Below, piece after piece: positions 7,672-17,714 of a DNA stretch of 64,000 nucleotides. The notes beneath the pieces are model-generated. The model saw only the letters and a list, made by a program, of their open reading frames with translations. It did no database searches and was not told where the DNA came from. The first letter of the stretch is position 1, and every line of letters begins with the position of its first letter. Position numbers and translations under genes: made by a program. The stretch is from Actinomycetes bacterium (GTDB taxonomy: Bacteria > Actinomycetota > Acidimicrobiia > Acidimicrobiales > SZUA-35), in the NCBI GenBank assembly GCA_024227975.1, contig JAAETV010000002.1, forward strand, positions 7,552 to 71,551. Direction: 5' to 3'.

Positions 7672-9861
7672 GTGCGGAATCGAATACCAGGTAGCCATCG
7701 ACCAATCTTGGCCATGATCATCGTCGTCATGGGGCTGGCGGGACTGCTGCCCACCGCAGTCGGGGCCGAGATCAACCCGAGCGGAGAGGTCACGTGGGGT
7801 GTGTACGAAATCGATACCAGCACCGAGAGCGACCGCATCGAGAATCTCGTCTTCGCCATCGAGCAGATCGGGAACACGGTCTATGTCGGAGGCAAGTTCC
7901 TCGAAGCGCGACCTTCGGCCAGCGGAACACCGGTAGCCCGCCCTTATCTCGCCGCCTTCGATGCCACCAGCGGTGATCTCATTACCAGCTTCACTCCCGC
8001 TGTGGAGTCAGCGGTGTACTCCCTGGAGGCATCACCCGACGGGTCGCGCCTCTTCGTCGGGGGTGAGTTCCGGTCGGTCAACGGAGATACCAATGCCCAC
8101 GGTCTTGCCGCCCTCGATCCGGCTACGGGAGCCGTCGACACCAGCTGGCAGGCCAAGGTGTCCAACACCTCAGGGGCCAGGCCCATCGTCTACAGCCTGA
8201 CCACCAGCGGTGGGCAGCTCTACGCCTCCGGCCGCTTCGATCAGGTCGGCGGGGGCAACCAAGCCCTACACCAAACCGACAAGGTGGCCCGGGTCTCAGT
8301 GGCCGACGGCACCGTCGACACCGGCTTCGCCACCACCATCACCGGCGGAGCAGTGTGGGGGGTAGCCGCCGCTCCTGACGGCTCCAAGGTCTACCTGGCC
8401 GGTCACCAAGACACGGTTGACGGCGACGATGCCGGGGCTGACTACGCCGTGCTCGATTCAACCGGCACCCTGATCCCCTCCTTCAGCGACCATGGGGGTA
8501 ACAGCTCGAGCCGTTCCCGCTGGTACGGCCAAGATGTGGTTGCCGTCGGCGATCTGGTCTTCTGGGCCGGCAGTGAGCACATCGTGCGGGTATTCTCCGC
8601 CAGCGACGGATCATTGATCAGGGAGCACAGCACCGACCGAGGGGGCGACTTCCAGGATCTCGAGGTCGTTGGCGACCGGGTCTACGGAAGCTGCCATTGC
8701 TACACCAACCATTATGCCGACTTCGACTGGTGGGCGAGGGGGGCTGTCGTCCCGTCCGATGTTCTGGTCACAGACATCCAGTATGTTGCCGCCTATTCTG
8801 CTGTGACCGGAGCCTACCTGCCCTCGTTCACCCTCGACGCCAGCGCAACCAAGTCCGGTGTGTGGGCCCTCCACGGAGACGACAACGGCTGCCTATGGGT
8901 AGGGGGCGACATCAGCCGCATCACCACAGTGGCCGGAGGGAACCGGGCGGCTGGAGGATTCGCCAAGTTCTGCGAGGACAACGGTGGTGTTGACAGTCAG
9001 GCCCCGGTGGCGCCAGCCAACCTGGTCCAAACCAGAGCTGAGGACCACAAGATCGTGATCCGTTGGGACCGCGCCAGCGACAATGTCGGTGTTGACCACT
9101 ACGAGATCAGCCGAGACGGAACCGTCATCGCCACCAAGGCCGACAGTGGTTCAGGCCTCTACTGGTTCACTGATGTGTCACTGAGTGTTGGCACCGAGTA
9201 CCAGTACGAGGTGGTCGCCGTCGATGGGGTCGGCAATCGCAGCGCAGCTGCCACTCTCAGCGCCGCAACCACGGGGGCGGTACCGCAGGACGACACCGAA
9301 GCCCCGAGCACCCCTTCGAATCTGACCCAGACCAGAGCCGAGAACTACAAGATCGTGATCCGTTGGGACCGCGCCAGTGACAATGTCGGCATCGACCACT
9401 ACGAGATCAGCCGAGACGGAACGGTCATCGCCACCAAGGCCGGCAGTGGTTCAGGCCTCTACTGGTACACCGACAATGGCTTGACCCCAGCTACCAACTA
9501 TCTCTATGAGGTAACCGCGGTCGACGCTTCAGGCAACCGCAGCGCCCCAGCAACACTTGGTGCCGGCACTGCTGGAGCCTCCACCGGGACCGCCCCGGAT
9601 GCCCCCACCGGCCTGCGCTCGACCCTGCAGACCAGGGAACGGATCGTGCTCAACTGGGTGGCCTCACCTGGTGCCGCCAACTACGTTGTGCAACGCGATG
9701 GAGGGGCGGGCTATGTCGATGTCGGCACTCCAGGCGGGGTCTGGTTCACCGACCGGAACCTCCAGGCTGGCGTAACGTTCACCTACCGTGTGGTTGCTGT
9801 CGACGGGGCAGGACTGTCCTCGGTTCCCAGCAGCGAGCTGATCGTAGCCACCCTCCCTTGA
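7672..9861 (+). CDS. Secreted beta-propeller protein with three fibronectin type III domains
   Basis: 729 residues from a GTG at 7672 preceded by GGAGAG. A signal peptide (hydrophobic core about 12-28, ending near TAVGA) leads into a propeller-like region (about 40-440) of repeated V(Y/F)VGG.F and LAA(F/L)D..TG units, as in delta-60/DUF5122-type repeats. Three FN3 domains follow (about 447-540, 547-640 and 648-729). The first two FN3 domains are almost identical in DNA, a recent 300-bp duplication. No anchor or sortase signal is seen at the C-terminus, so it is probably released or cell-wall associated. The function is unknown; carbohydrate or adhesion roles are only a guess from FN3 content. 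Confidence 0.75.
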   Translation: MRNRIPGSHRPILAMIIVVMGLAGLLPTAVGAEINPSGEVTWGVYEIDTSTESDRIENLVFAIEQIGNTVYVGGKFLEARPSASGTPVARPYLAAFDATSGDLITSFTPAVESAVYSLEASPDGSRLFVGGEFRSVNGDTNAHGLAALDPATGAVDTSWQAKVSNTSGARPIVYSLTTSGGQLYASGRFDQVGGGNQALHQTDKVARVSVADGTVDTGFATTITGGAVWGVAAAPDGSKVYLAGHQDTVDGDDAGADYAVLDSTGTLIPSFSDHGGNSSSRSRWYGQDVVAVGDLVFWAGSEHIVRVFSASDGSLIREHSTDRGGDFQDLEVVGDRVYGSCHCYTNHYADFDWWARGAVVPSDVLVTDIQYVAAYSAVTGAYLPSFTLDASATKSGVWALHGDDNGCLWVGGDISRITTVAGGNRAAGGFAKFCEDNGGVDSQAPVAPANLVQTRAEDHKIVIRWDRASDNVGVDHYEISRDGTVIATKADSGSGLYWFTDVSLSVGTEYQYEVVAVDGVGNRSAAATLSAATTGAVPQDDTEAPSTPSNLTQTRAENYKIVIRWDRASDNVGIDHYEISRDGTVIATKAGSGSGLYWYTDNGLTPATNYLYEVTAVDASGNRSAPATLGAGTAGASTGTAPDAPTGLRSTLQTRERIVLNWVASPGAANYVVQRDGGAGYVDVGTPGGVWFTDRNLQAGVTFTYRVVAVDGAGLSSVPSSELIVATLP
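9001..9600 (+). repeat. 300-bp tandem duplication encoding FN3 domains 1 and 2
   Basis: Positions 9001-9300 and 9301-9600 align without gaps at a period of exactly 300 bp. Between 9031-9170 and 9331-9470 only a few bases differ, mostly silent, while the ends of the units have diverged. Confidence 0.9.
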
Positions 9862-9919
9862 GCCAGGACTTGGGCCAACGGCTGGAGTGTCAGGGCCAAC
9901 CGAAACTAGGTTCGCCTGG

Positions 9920-10792
9920 ATGGAGCAGCTCGATGGAAAGACCGCAGTCGTCACCGGGGCCGCCAGCGGGATGGGACGGGCGTTCGCTGAACGGTTTGCT
10001 CGAGCTGGAATGAACGTCGTCCTGGCCGACATCGAAGGCCCGGTGTTGGATGAGGCAACGGAGGCTGTGGCCGCCATTGCCGCAGAGCATGGCCGTGGCG
10101 CCATTGGAGCCGAGACCGATGTATCCGACGAGGATGCGGTCTCGGCTCTGGCCGCTCGTTCGATCGACGAATTCGGTCGGGTGAACGTGGTCTGCAACAA
10201 CGCCGGGGTCGCAGGCTCAGGCCTACTCGACGGGCCGAAGTCGATGTCGATCAAGGATTGGAAGTGGGTGCTTGATGTGAACCTGTGGGGTGTCGTTCAC
10301 GGCCACCATGCCTTCCTCCCCCACCTCCTCGACCATGGTGACGGCCACATCGTCAATACGGCATCGATGGCCGGTCACTTCCCTGGTCACAGTGCCTACA
10401 CGGCGTCGAAGTGGGCCGTGGTCGGGATCACCGAGGGCCTCTACGGCCAGCTGAAGACGATCAATTCGACCGTCGGTGTCTCCTGCTTGTGCCCTGGTTG
10501 GGTCAACACCAAGATCGCCGAGTCGGCCCGCAACCGGCCCGAGTGGGCGGCCCCCGACGCCCTGGCCGAGCCCTCGCCCGATAGCGAGGCCCGTTTTGCC
10601 TTTATCCGAGAGCAGTTGGCCTCGGGGCGCAGCGCAGCCGAGGTGGCCGACATGGTTCACGACGCAATCGTCGACAACACCTTCTGGGTCTTCACCGATC
10701 TGGCCATGGTGGCCAGCCTCGAAGCCCGCTTCGAGGCGGTTCTGGCCAACCGCAATCCGGATTGGGTCAACAACATCGTCCCCCGCGACTGA
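9920..10792 (+). CDS. Short-chain dehydrogenase/reductase
   Basis: 290 residues from the ATG at 9920; an in-frame GTG at 9887 would add 11 residues but MEQLDGKTAVVTGAASG is the usual SDR beginning. Classical SDR motifs are present: cofactor loop TGAASGMG, NNAG, catalytic Ser in NTASMAG, and YTASK with the catalytic Tyr and Lys, then PGWVNT. Asp at the end of the second strand (LADIEG) predicts NAD(H) preference. The substrate is unknown. It stands alone between the FN3 gene and the convergent GGDEF-EAL gene. Confidence 0.9.
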   Translation: MEQLDGKTAVVTGAASGMGRAFAERFARAGMNVVLADIEGPVLDEATEAVAAIAAEHGRGAIGAETDVSDEDAVSALAARSIDEFGRVNVVCNNAGVAGSGLLDGPKSMSIKDWKWVLDVNLWGVVHGHHAFLPHLLDHGDGHIVNTASMAGHFPGHSAYTASKWAVVGITEGLYGQLKTINSTVGVSCLCPGWVNTKIAESARNRPEWAAPDALAEPSPDSEARFAFIREQLASGRSAAEVADMVHDAIVDNTFWVFTDLAMVASLEARFEAVLANRNPDWVNNIVPRD

Positions 10793-10841
10793 TCCGCGAC
10801 CCAGGCCAGGCTCGACCATATGAGGATCCGGGCCGGATCGT

Positions 10842-13271
10842 TCAGCCGATTTTCGCTTGGGCGAAGAAGTCAGCCTCGGGTACGGGGTACCCCAAGAGGT
10901 AGCCCTGGGCAAGACTGATGCCAAGATCCCGCATTGTCGCCGCCTGCTGCTCGGTCTCGATTCCCTCCGCCACCAACTCCTGACCAAGGTTGCCAGCCAA
11001 GCCGACCATGGCCTCGATGATGGCCGTCGTCCTGGCGTCCACGCCAACATCGGCAGTGTAGGTACGATCGATCTTGACGATCTGGGTTGGCATCTGGCGC
11101 AGGTGATTGAGCGACGAATAGCCGGTTCCGAAGTCATCCAGAGCGATGCTGACTCCCTCGGACACGAGGGCGTCGAGGGTATTCAAGACGCCCGGACCCA
11201 TGTCCAAGAACACGGTCTCGGTCACTTCGAGAACCACATTGTGGGGATCGACGCCGTGGTGGCTCATGGCCGCCAGGACAAGATCCAGGAAACCTGTGGC
11301 CGCCAGCTGTCGAGGTGACACGTTGATGGCGATGCGGTCCGTTGGAGAACGGGTCGCCATCTTGGCTCCCAGCCGGCAGGCATCATCGATTATCCAGGCC
11401 CCGAGCGTCTCGATCATCCTGGTCCGCTCGGCAACCGGGATGAAAAGGGGAGGCGGTACCAAACCCATCTCGGGGTGATTCCATCTCACCAGGGCCTCAG
11501 CCCCGACCCGCCGGCCGGTTCCCAGCTCGACGATGGGCTGGAGGTACAGCTCCATCTGGCCCTGGCTGAGGGCGACGCGAAGGCTACTGGCGATTTGGAC
11601 CTGGCGTTGGACTCCATGACGGAGCTCTTCCTCGAAGAAGACATGACATCGGCCACCAGCCTGTTTGGCTTCATACATGGCGATGTCGGCGTCACCGAGG
11701 AGCTGATCGAGGTCAGGGGACCCGTCCGGGGAGGCGGTGTCGGCCATCGCCACCCCGATACTGCATGCCGGAGTTGTGACATTGCCACCAATGACGATCG
11801 GGCTGGAAACCATGTCCAGGATCCGCTCGGCGACATGACGGATGCCGTCGAGATCAGTCAGGCCTACACAGCCGACGACGAACTCATCGCCCCCAAGCCG
11901 GGCCACGATGTCGTTTGGTCGCACTGAGCCACGGATCGCTCGGGCCACCGAAACCAGCAGTTCGTCGCCAGCCTCGTGACCCAGACCATCATTGACGAGC
12001 TTGAAACCATCGAGGTCGACGAAGAAGACGACGAGCCCTTTGTCTCCCTGCTTCTCATCGAGCCAATCCCGCAACGCACGCCGGTTGGGGAGTCCGGTCA
12101 GCTCATCGCGGCAGGCCTGGAGCCGGAGCTGCTCATGCATGTCGAGGGTGGAGGTCATATCCTCGATGGAGGCAATGACGCCCCCTCGCCCATTGTCGAG
12201 GGGCAGGGGTCGCAGTTGGGTGCGACAGGTTCTGAGGTTGCCGAACTTGTCGATGACCTGGAGCGTGATCTTCTGGTCAGACCCGGTCATGAGGGTCACA
12301 TCGATCGAGCTCGCCAGCACCCCACGATCATCGGGTGCCACCCATTCGCGGGCGGCGATTGCGGAAGGTTCAGTGAGCCCCGTCAGACCCTTGAGCCAAT
12401 CGTTGGCGAATACGACCTCACCGCCCGCGTCGACCTGGATGACCCCGACGGGCAACGACTCGGCCAAGGCTGAGTATTGGAGCTCAGAATCGCGGACCCG
12501 AGCCAGGGCCAGCATCTCATCGTCGATGTCGATCAGTTCGCTCTCGACATAGCCATACTCAGGGTCATTCAGCAGGCTCGTATTGTGAACCTCGAACCAT
12601 CGGTAGGCACCGCTGCTGGTCCGATAGCGCAAGCGGACGGGAACACCGGCGGGGGCTCCGGCGACCATGGCCAACCACGACTCGATGGCCCTTTCAGCGT
12701 CGTCGGCGTGGATGAAGTCGAGGGCCTGGCGGCCAAGCAACTCATCGGCAGTCCAGCCCAACACCTGTTCCGTTGCCTCGTCGACCCAGAGAAAGGTGGC
12801 GGTTGCATCCCGGTGATAGACGAGGCGCCGAGGAGTCACAGTAATTGAGTCGGCCGCGCCCAACGGGTCGACCCGATCAGAGTGCCCCCCTCGAACCGCT
12901 ATGTAGACCCCCCACTCGCGGACCATGTTGATGACGTGGAGGGCGGCGACATCGCCGTCAAGGTCCGTGAAGCGAATCTTGGCGAAGGCAAGCCCTTTCG
13001 CTCGCGCCATTCCCAACAGCCCCAAGACCAACGGCCGATCATCAGCTTCGATGCTGCTCAGGGGCCGCGACTGGGTGCTGCGGTCCACCCCATCACCCCA
13101 TGGTGCCCCCCCTTCGAGGCCGAATTCGACGGCCTCCGGTGGCAGATTGCGGAATTGTAACTTGGCATCAAAACACCGTACGGAGTCAGCCGTATCGGCC
13201 AAGTCGCGCAAGACATCGAGACGCTCCTGGCGTCCCGTCGCCTGGCTGACCTCAGGCGCGGCGTCAGCCAT
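10842..13271 (-). CDS. Cyclic di-GMP signalling protein: PAS-PAS-GGDEF-EAL
   Basis: 809 residues. Residues 1-140 are a unique N-terminal region, followed by two PAS-like domains (about 145-260, 265-385), GGDEF (about 390-550) and EAL (about 565-805). The diguanylate cyclase signature is intact (RLGGDEFVV), and the phosphodiesterase keeps EALVRW, the second Glu in VLEVTE, DDFGTGYSS and EGIETE. Both activities are therefore possible. There is no transmembrane segment, so it is a cytoplasmic sensor, probably responding to a PAS ligand. It is monocistronic and converges on the SDR gene. Confidence 0.95.
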   Translation of the reverse strand: MADAAPEVSQATGRQERLDVLRDLADTADSVRCFDAKLQFRNLPPEAVEFGLEGGAPWGDGVDRSTQSRPLSSIEADDRPLVLGLLGMARAKGLAFAKIRFTDLDGDVAALHVINMVREWGVYIAVRGGHSDRVDPLGAADSITVTPRRLVYHRDATATFLWVDEATEQVLGWTADELLGRQALDFIHADDAERAIESWLAMVAGAPAGVPVRLRYRTSSGAYRWFEVHNTSLLNDPEYGYVESELIDIDDEMLALARVRDSELQYSALAESLPVGVIQVDAGGEVVFANDWLKGLTGLTEPSAIAAREWVAPDDRGVLASSIDVTLMTGSDQKITLQVIDKFGNLRTCRTQLRPLPLDNGRGGVIASIEDMTSTLDMHEQLRLQACRDELTGLPNRRALRDWLDEKQGDKGLVVFFVDLDGFKLVNDGLGHEAGDELLVSVARAIRGSVRPNDIVARLGGDEFVVGCVGLTDLDGIRHVAERILDMVSSPIVIGGNVTTPACSIGVAMADTASPDGSPDLDQLLGDADIAMYEAKQAGGRCHVFFEEELRHGVQRQVQIASSLRVALSQGQMELYLQPIVELGTGRRVGAEALVRWNHPEMGLVPPPLFIPVAERTRMIETLGAWIIDDACRLGAKMATRSPTDRIAINVSPRQLAATGFLDLVLAAMSHHGVDPHNVVLEVTETVFLDMGPGVLNTLDALVSEGVSIALDDFGTGYSSLNHLRQMPTQIVKIDRTYTADVGVDARTTAIIEAMVGLAGNLGQELVAEGIETEQQAATMRDLGISLAQGYLLGYPVPEADFFAQAKIG

Positions 13272-13400
13272 TGACTTTGCAGGTCCTCGGTTGCCGATCG
13301 AACACGTCGCTCCATCGGAGCGTCGAAGGCCATTGTGAGCCTCTGGCTCATAAGCCCCAGGCCAGCAATACCCAATCGTTCAGACTGTCCTGCTCGACGC

Positions 13401-14201
13401 CTAGCGGTCGTAGGAGCGACCGAGCCCAGCTTGAGCATCGGTCTGGATTCCGTAGGAGGGGATCGGGTAGCGGAGCCCATTTCGCGACAATGCTTCGAGT
13501 CCGGCCACAGCCTTGGGCAGGAACTGGGGTGGGGTTGCCATCAACAGCTCATCGTCTTGGACCCCGCCGTAGCGCCGCTCGGCGAAACACGGGATCGACA
13601 CACTTGGCTCCCCGAGCTTCAGGGCTCGACCCCAGGAGTCGGCGCAGGCCGACTCGCCGACGCAGCCCCATTCGAAGTTCTGGTAGCCAGACCACTGCAA
13701 CCCGTTGATCAGGAGGATCATTTGGGCCGGGGTGGCGTAGATGAGACAGATGTCGGGCGGATCGAGCCGGCCTGTTACGAGGGGGGAGACGGCCATGGCC
13801 TCATAGGTGCCAGCGGGGACGGTGTGCATGGCGTGTTGGTGGGCCGATGAATCCTCGACCGTTTTGAACCAGACCCCAGCCATGTGCTGGCCCGAAAGCC
13901 ACTCATCATCTTGGGGGCGTAGGCCAATCACGGCCCCACACTGGGCTCCGACCAGATCATCGTTGGTGATCCCAACCGTCCAGTTGAGTCGCGAAGCCAT
14001 GCCGACGATCTGGTCGGTGGTGTGGATGTCGGATGGGCGGCGGATCTTGGCAATGGCCTCCATCTCGTCGCGTGTCTCGAACAGTTTCATTCCAATGGGA
14101 GTAGTCCGCAGCCGGAGCAGTCGGTTGAGGTCACTGACAAGCTCGCCCCAGTCGATGGGCGCGCCGTCGAGGTGGACGGATTGTTCGTTGACGTCGGTCA
14201 T
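13401..14201 (-). CDS. DUF169 family protein
   Basis: 266 residues from the ATG at 14201. A GTG at 14264 overlapping the mfd stop (GTGA) would add 21 Pro/Arg/Gly-rich residues; neither start has a well-spaced ribosome site, though GGAGGGAGG lies 23 nt before the ATG. The protein matches the DUF169 pattern: RLRTTPIGMKLF near the N-terminus, conserved cysteines in GAQCGAVIGL and VGESACAD, and a PAQMILLINGLQW block. The family is widespread in anaerobes and actinobacteria without an assigned reaction. The position directly after mfd suggests co-transcription but no functional link. Confidence 0.8.
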   Translation of the reverse strand: MTDVNEQSVHLDGAPIDWGELVSDLNRLLRLRTTPIGMKLFETRDEMEAIAKIRRPSDIHTTDQIVGMASRLNWTVGITNDDLVGAQCGAVIGLRPQDDEWLSGQHMAGVWFKTVEDSSAHQHAMHTVPAGTYEAMAVSPLVTGRLDPPDICLIYATPAQMILLINGLQWSGYQNFEWGCVGESACADSWGRALKLGEPSVSIPCFAERRYGGVQDDELLMATPPQFLPKAVAGLEALSRNGLRYPIPSYGIQTDAQAGLGRSYDR

Positions 14202-14260
14202 GGCCCGAGTCTGGTCGCGAATGGACCTCCCTCCAAGTCCGGGGGGCCTGTGAGGGGGCT

Positions 14261-17200
14261 TCACTCGGGTGGGAACATCGTCTCGAAGAAGGTGACCAGA
14301 TCGCTGACCACACCGGCCTTCTTCATCAGGCCGACCTGAAGCTGGCCCCCGTCATCTCCATACTCGCGGGGCTTCCACACCCCGTTTGCGAACAGACGGG
14401 TGAAACGGACCTCCTGACTGACCTTGAGTTGAGCCGGGCCAAGCTTGGCGATCAGCTCGGGCCCGCCGAAACCGGGACCCTTGATCACAACCAACTCCTT
14501 GACCCCGGCCCGGGCACAGTGAGAGCGGAGCAGTGCCGCTTCGAGCAGGCGCTCAGCCGCTTCGGGAGGTGGACCATAGCGATCCTTCCACTCGGTGCGA
14601 ATGTCCTCTACCTCGGCCTCGGTGCGGACGGCGGCCAGCCGCCGGTAGGCCTCGATCCGTTGGGATCCGGCTGAGACATAGGTCTCGGGCAGGTTGGCGG
14701 CAACGGGCAGATCGAGCTTGATCTCTTCTGGCTCTTCGATCGGTTCACCGTTGAGCTCGGCCACCGCTTCGATGACCAGTTGGCAGTACAGGTCATAGCC
14801 AACGGCAGCAATATGGCCCGATTGGCCTTTGCCAAGTAGGTTGCCGGCTCCTCGCAGTTCGAGGTCACGCATGGCGATCTTGAACCCTGCCCCCAGATCG
14901 GTGGCCTCACCAATAGTCTTGAGTCGCTCGTATGCCTCTTCGGACAGGACGGCATCGGGCCGGGTGAAGAGGTAGGCGTAGGCCCGCTGACCCGACCGCC
15001 CAACCCGGCCTCGAAGCTGGTGGAGCTGACCGAGCCCCAGCAGCTCGGCCCGATCGACGACCAGGGTGTTGACGGTCGGCATGTCGATCCCCGACTCGAT
15101 GATGGTGGTACAGACCAAGACGTCGTACTCGCCTTCCCAGAAGTCGATGACGATCTTCTCCAGGCTGCCTTCGTCCATCTGCCCATGGGCCACCGCGATG
15201 CGGGCTTCCGGGACCAGATTGCGGAGGTCAGCCGCCACCTTCTCGATGCTACGGACCCGATTGTGAACGAAGAAGACCTGGCCTTCGCGGAGAAGCTCTC
15301 GGCGAATAGCCTCGGCTGCCGCCCGCTCGTCGTACTCGCCGACATAGGTCAGGATCGGTTGGCGGTCAGCCGGTGGAGTGTTGAGCAGGGACAGATCGCG
15401 GATCCCCGTCAGGCTCATTTCGAGGGTCCGGGGGATCGGGGTTGCCGACAGGGTCAGCACGTCGACAGCAACATGGCCGGCTGAGCCGTCACGGCCGAAC
15501 TGCTTGATCGCTTCCTTGTGGGTCACTCCGAAGCGCTGTTCCTCATCGACAACCAGGAGCCCGAGGCGGGGCAGCTTCACGTCTTCAGACAGGATGCGGT
15601 GGGTCCCGATCAGGATGTCGACCTCACCGTTGGCGGCAGCTGCAACTACCTTGCGAGCCTGGGCCGCGGTCAGGAACCGGCTCAACACTTCGACCCTGAC
15701 AGGGTAGGGAGAGAACCGGTCGGCGAAGGTCTGATAATGCTGCTGGGCCAGCAGGGTCGTCGGAACCAGCACGGCCGCCTGTTTGCCATCTTGGATGGCT
15801 TTGAAGGCAGCCCGGATGGCGATCTCTGTCTTGCCGAAGCCGACATCACCGACGACCAGGCGATCCATGGGCACCGTCGACTCCATATCGACCTTGGTCT
15901 CGACTATGGCGGTGGCCTGGTCCGGGGTCAGCTCATAAGGGAAGGCCGCCTCGACCTCACTCTGCCATGGTGTGTCCGGGGCGTAGGCGTGGCCGGCGGC
16001 AGCCCGCCTCTGCTGGTACAGCACGACCAGCTCCTGCGCTATCTCGGCTACCGCTGAGCGGACCTTGGCCTTCGACTTGGCGAAATCGGAACCCCCGAGG
16101 CGATGCAGGGTTGGCTGGTCACCAGTAGCGAAGCGACGAATGAGATCGATCTGGTCCGAGGGGAGGTAGAGCTTGTCATCGCCCTTGTATTCGAGCATGA
16201 GGTAGTCGCGCTCATGGCCACCGATGGCCCGCTTGACCATCCCTCCGAAACGACCGACCCCGTGCTGATGATGAACGACATAGTCACCGGGGCTCAAGTC
16301 ATCGAAGAAGCCCTCGCTCTGACGCTTGCGGGGGCGAGCCCGACGATGGGCCCGACGGCGACCGGTGAGGTCGGACTCAGTCAGTACCGCCAACCCGACC
16401 TCGGGTAGCACGAACCCCTGCTCGACCGATGTCACCACCAGATGCACACCGGGGGTGAACACCTCGGGCATCGTGGTCCCATGGTCGGTGAGGCTCACCC
16501 CCCAATCATCCAACATCGAGTGAACCCGGGCCGCGGAGCCAGCCCCGTCGGCAGCCACCACGACTCGCATCCCGTCGGCCGCCAGCTGGGTCACCCGCTT
16601 GGCCAAGGCCTCGCCCGGGGCGTCCCACCCCGAGGCAGTCATGACTGCGACCTCGGGGCCTTCGGGGATGGTGGTGATCGTGGCGGAAGGGGAACTGGTC
16701 TTGGCCAGCAGCCGCTCGAAGGGGACATGGAGCCGAGGGAAGGACTCGACTCCGCCGGCATCCCAAGTCCGGGCCAGGGAGGTTGCCAGGTCGACCTCCT
16801 CGCTCAACAGATCACTGCCCCGATCCCGCATCCGGCGGGGCTCGACCAGCACGATCAGGGCGTCGTCTTGGAGGAGGTCAGGCAGGACCCGCTCCTCGTC
16901 GGTCAGCCAGGGCACCCAGGACTCCATCCCGTCGAAGTGCTCACCGTCGGCCAAGCGCTGCCAGTGTTCACGCCCCCATGGTTCGGCGCTCATCAACTCG
17001 GCCGCCCGCTTGGCCACATCTTCGCTGGCTGTCAGCTCTCGACAACCGAAGATCGTGACCTCAGCCAGATCGATGCTGGAGCGCTGGTCGTTGACGGTGA
17101 ACTCACAGAGCCGGTCGACCTCATCGCCCCAGAGGTCGATCCTGATCGGCCGATCAGCGGTGGAAGGGAAGATATCGACGATGGAGCCTCGGACGGCGAT

Positions 17201-17713
17201 CTCACCCCGGTGTTCGACCTGGTGTTCGCGCCGATAGCCAGCCTGTACCAGGGTGGCCGTCAGCTCCTCGAGATCGATCTCATCGCCCGACCCGATGATG
17301 ATCGGATCGAGTTCCTCGACACCGGGGCTGAGTCGCTGGATCAGGGCGCGGATCGATGTCGAGATCAGGCGGGGGCAGCGGTCTGGGTCCTGAAGATGCC
17401 AGATGGTGCGAAGCCGTTGGCCCATCGTCTCGACGTTCGGGCTGACCCGCTCGAAGGGGAGGGTCTCCCAAGCAGGAAAGGTCAGCACCTCGTCGGGACC
17501 GAGGTAGATGGCAAGGTCACGGGCCAGTCGATCAGCCTCGGTCGTTGTCGGTGAGACGACCAGGACGGGACGCCGCCCAGAGGCCGTGGCCAGGGCAGCC
17601 AGAGTGATGGCTCGAGCCGGCTCTGCTACCGCCAGTACCGATGATGCCCGCCCAACCAGTCGGGTGATGGCTGGATCGTCAGAGACGAGCTTGGGCAGTC
17701 GTTGGAAGCTCAT
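14261..17713 (-). CDS. mfd: Transcription-repair coupling factor
   Basis: 1150 residues, full length for the family. Mfd removes RNA polymerase stalled at DNA lesions and recruits UvrA. The UvrB-like N-terminal modules (about 1-350) are followed by the RNA-polymerase-interacting CarD-like domain (about 470-545, with GDYVVHHQHGVGRFGG), the translocase domains with Walker A VGDVGFGKTEIA (about 620) and DEEQ box (about 722), LSATPIPRTLEMSL, QLRGRVGRSG, and the C-terminal TRCF domain. The ATG lies 1 nt after the pth stop, so it is translated from the pth message. Confidence 0.98.
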   Translation of the reverse strand: MSFQRLPKLVSDDPAITRLVGRASSVLAVAEPARAITLAALATASGRRPVLVVSPTTTEADRLARDLAIYLGPDEVLTFPAWETLPFERVSPNVETMGQRLRTIWHLQDPDRCPRLISTSIRALIQRLSPGVEELDPIIIGSGDEIDLEELTATLVQAGYRREHQVEHRGEIAVRGSIVDIFPSTADRPIRIDLWGDEVDRLCEFTVNDQRSSIDLAEVTIFGCRELTASEDVAKRAAELMSAEPWGREHWQRLADGEHFDGMESWVPWLTDEERVLPDLLQDDALIVLVEPRRMRDRGSDLLSEEVDLATSLARTWDAGGVESFPRLHVPFERLLAKTSSPSATITTIPEGPEVAVMTASGWDAPGEALAKRVTQLAADGMRVVVAADGAGSAARVHSMLDDWGVSLTDHGTTMPEVFTPGVHLVVTSVEQGFVLPEVGLAVLTESDLTGRRRAHRRARPRKRQSEGFFDDLSPGDYVVHHQHGVGRFGGMVKRAIGGHERDYLMLEYKGDDKLYLPSDQIDLIRRFATGDQPTLHRLGGSDFAKSKAKVRSAVAEIAQELVVLYQQRRAAAGHAYAPDTPWQSEVEAAFPYELTPDQATAIVETKVDMESTVPMDRLVVGDVGFGKTEIAIRAAFKAIQDGKQAAVLVPTTLLAQQHYQTFADRFSPYPVRVEVLSRFLTAAQARKVVAAAANGEVDILIGTHRILSEDVKLPRLGLLVVDEEQRFGVTHKEAIKQFGRDGSAGHVAVDVLTLSATPIPRTLEMSLTGIRDLSLLNTPPADRQPILTYVGEYDERAAAEAIRRELLREGQVFFVHNRVRSIEKVAADLRNLVPEARIAVAHGQMDEGSLEKIVIDFWEGEYDVLVCTTIIESGIDMPTVNTLVVDRAELLGLGQLHQLRGRVGRSGQRAYAYLFTRPDAVLSEEAYERLKTIGEATDLGAGFKIAMRDLELRGAGNLLGKGQSGHIAAVGYDLYCQLVIEAVAELNGEPIEEPEEIKLDLPVAANLPETYVSAGSQRIEAYRRLAAVRTEAEVEDIRTEWKDRYGPPPEAAERLLEAALLRSHCARAGVKELVVIKGPGFGGPELIAKLGPAQLKVSQEVRFTRLFANGVWKPREYGDDGGQLQVGLMKKAGVVSDLVTFFETMFPPE

Positions 17714-17714
17714 G

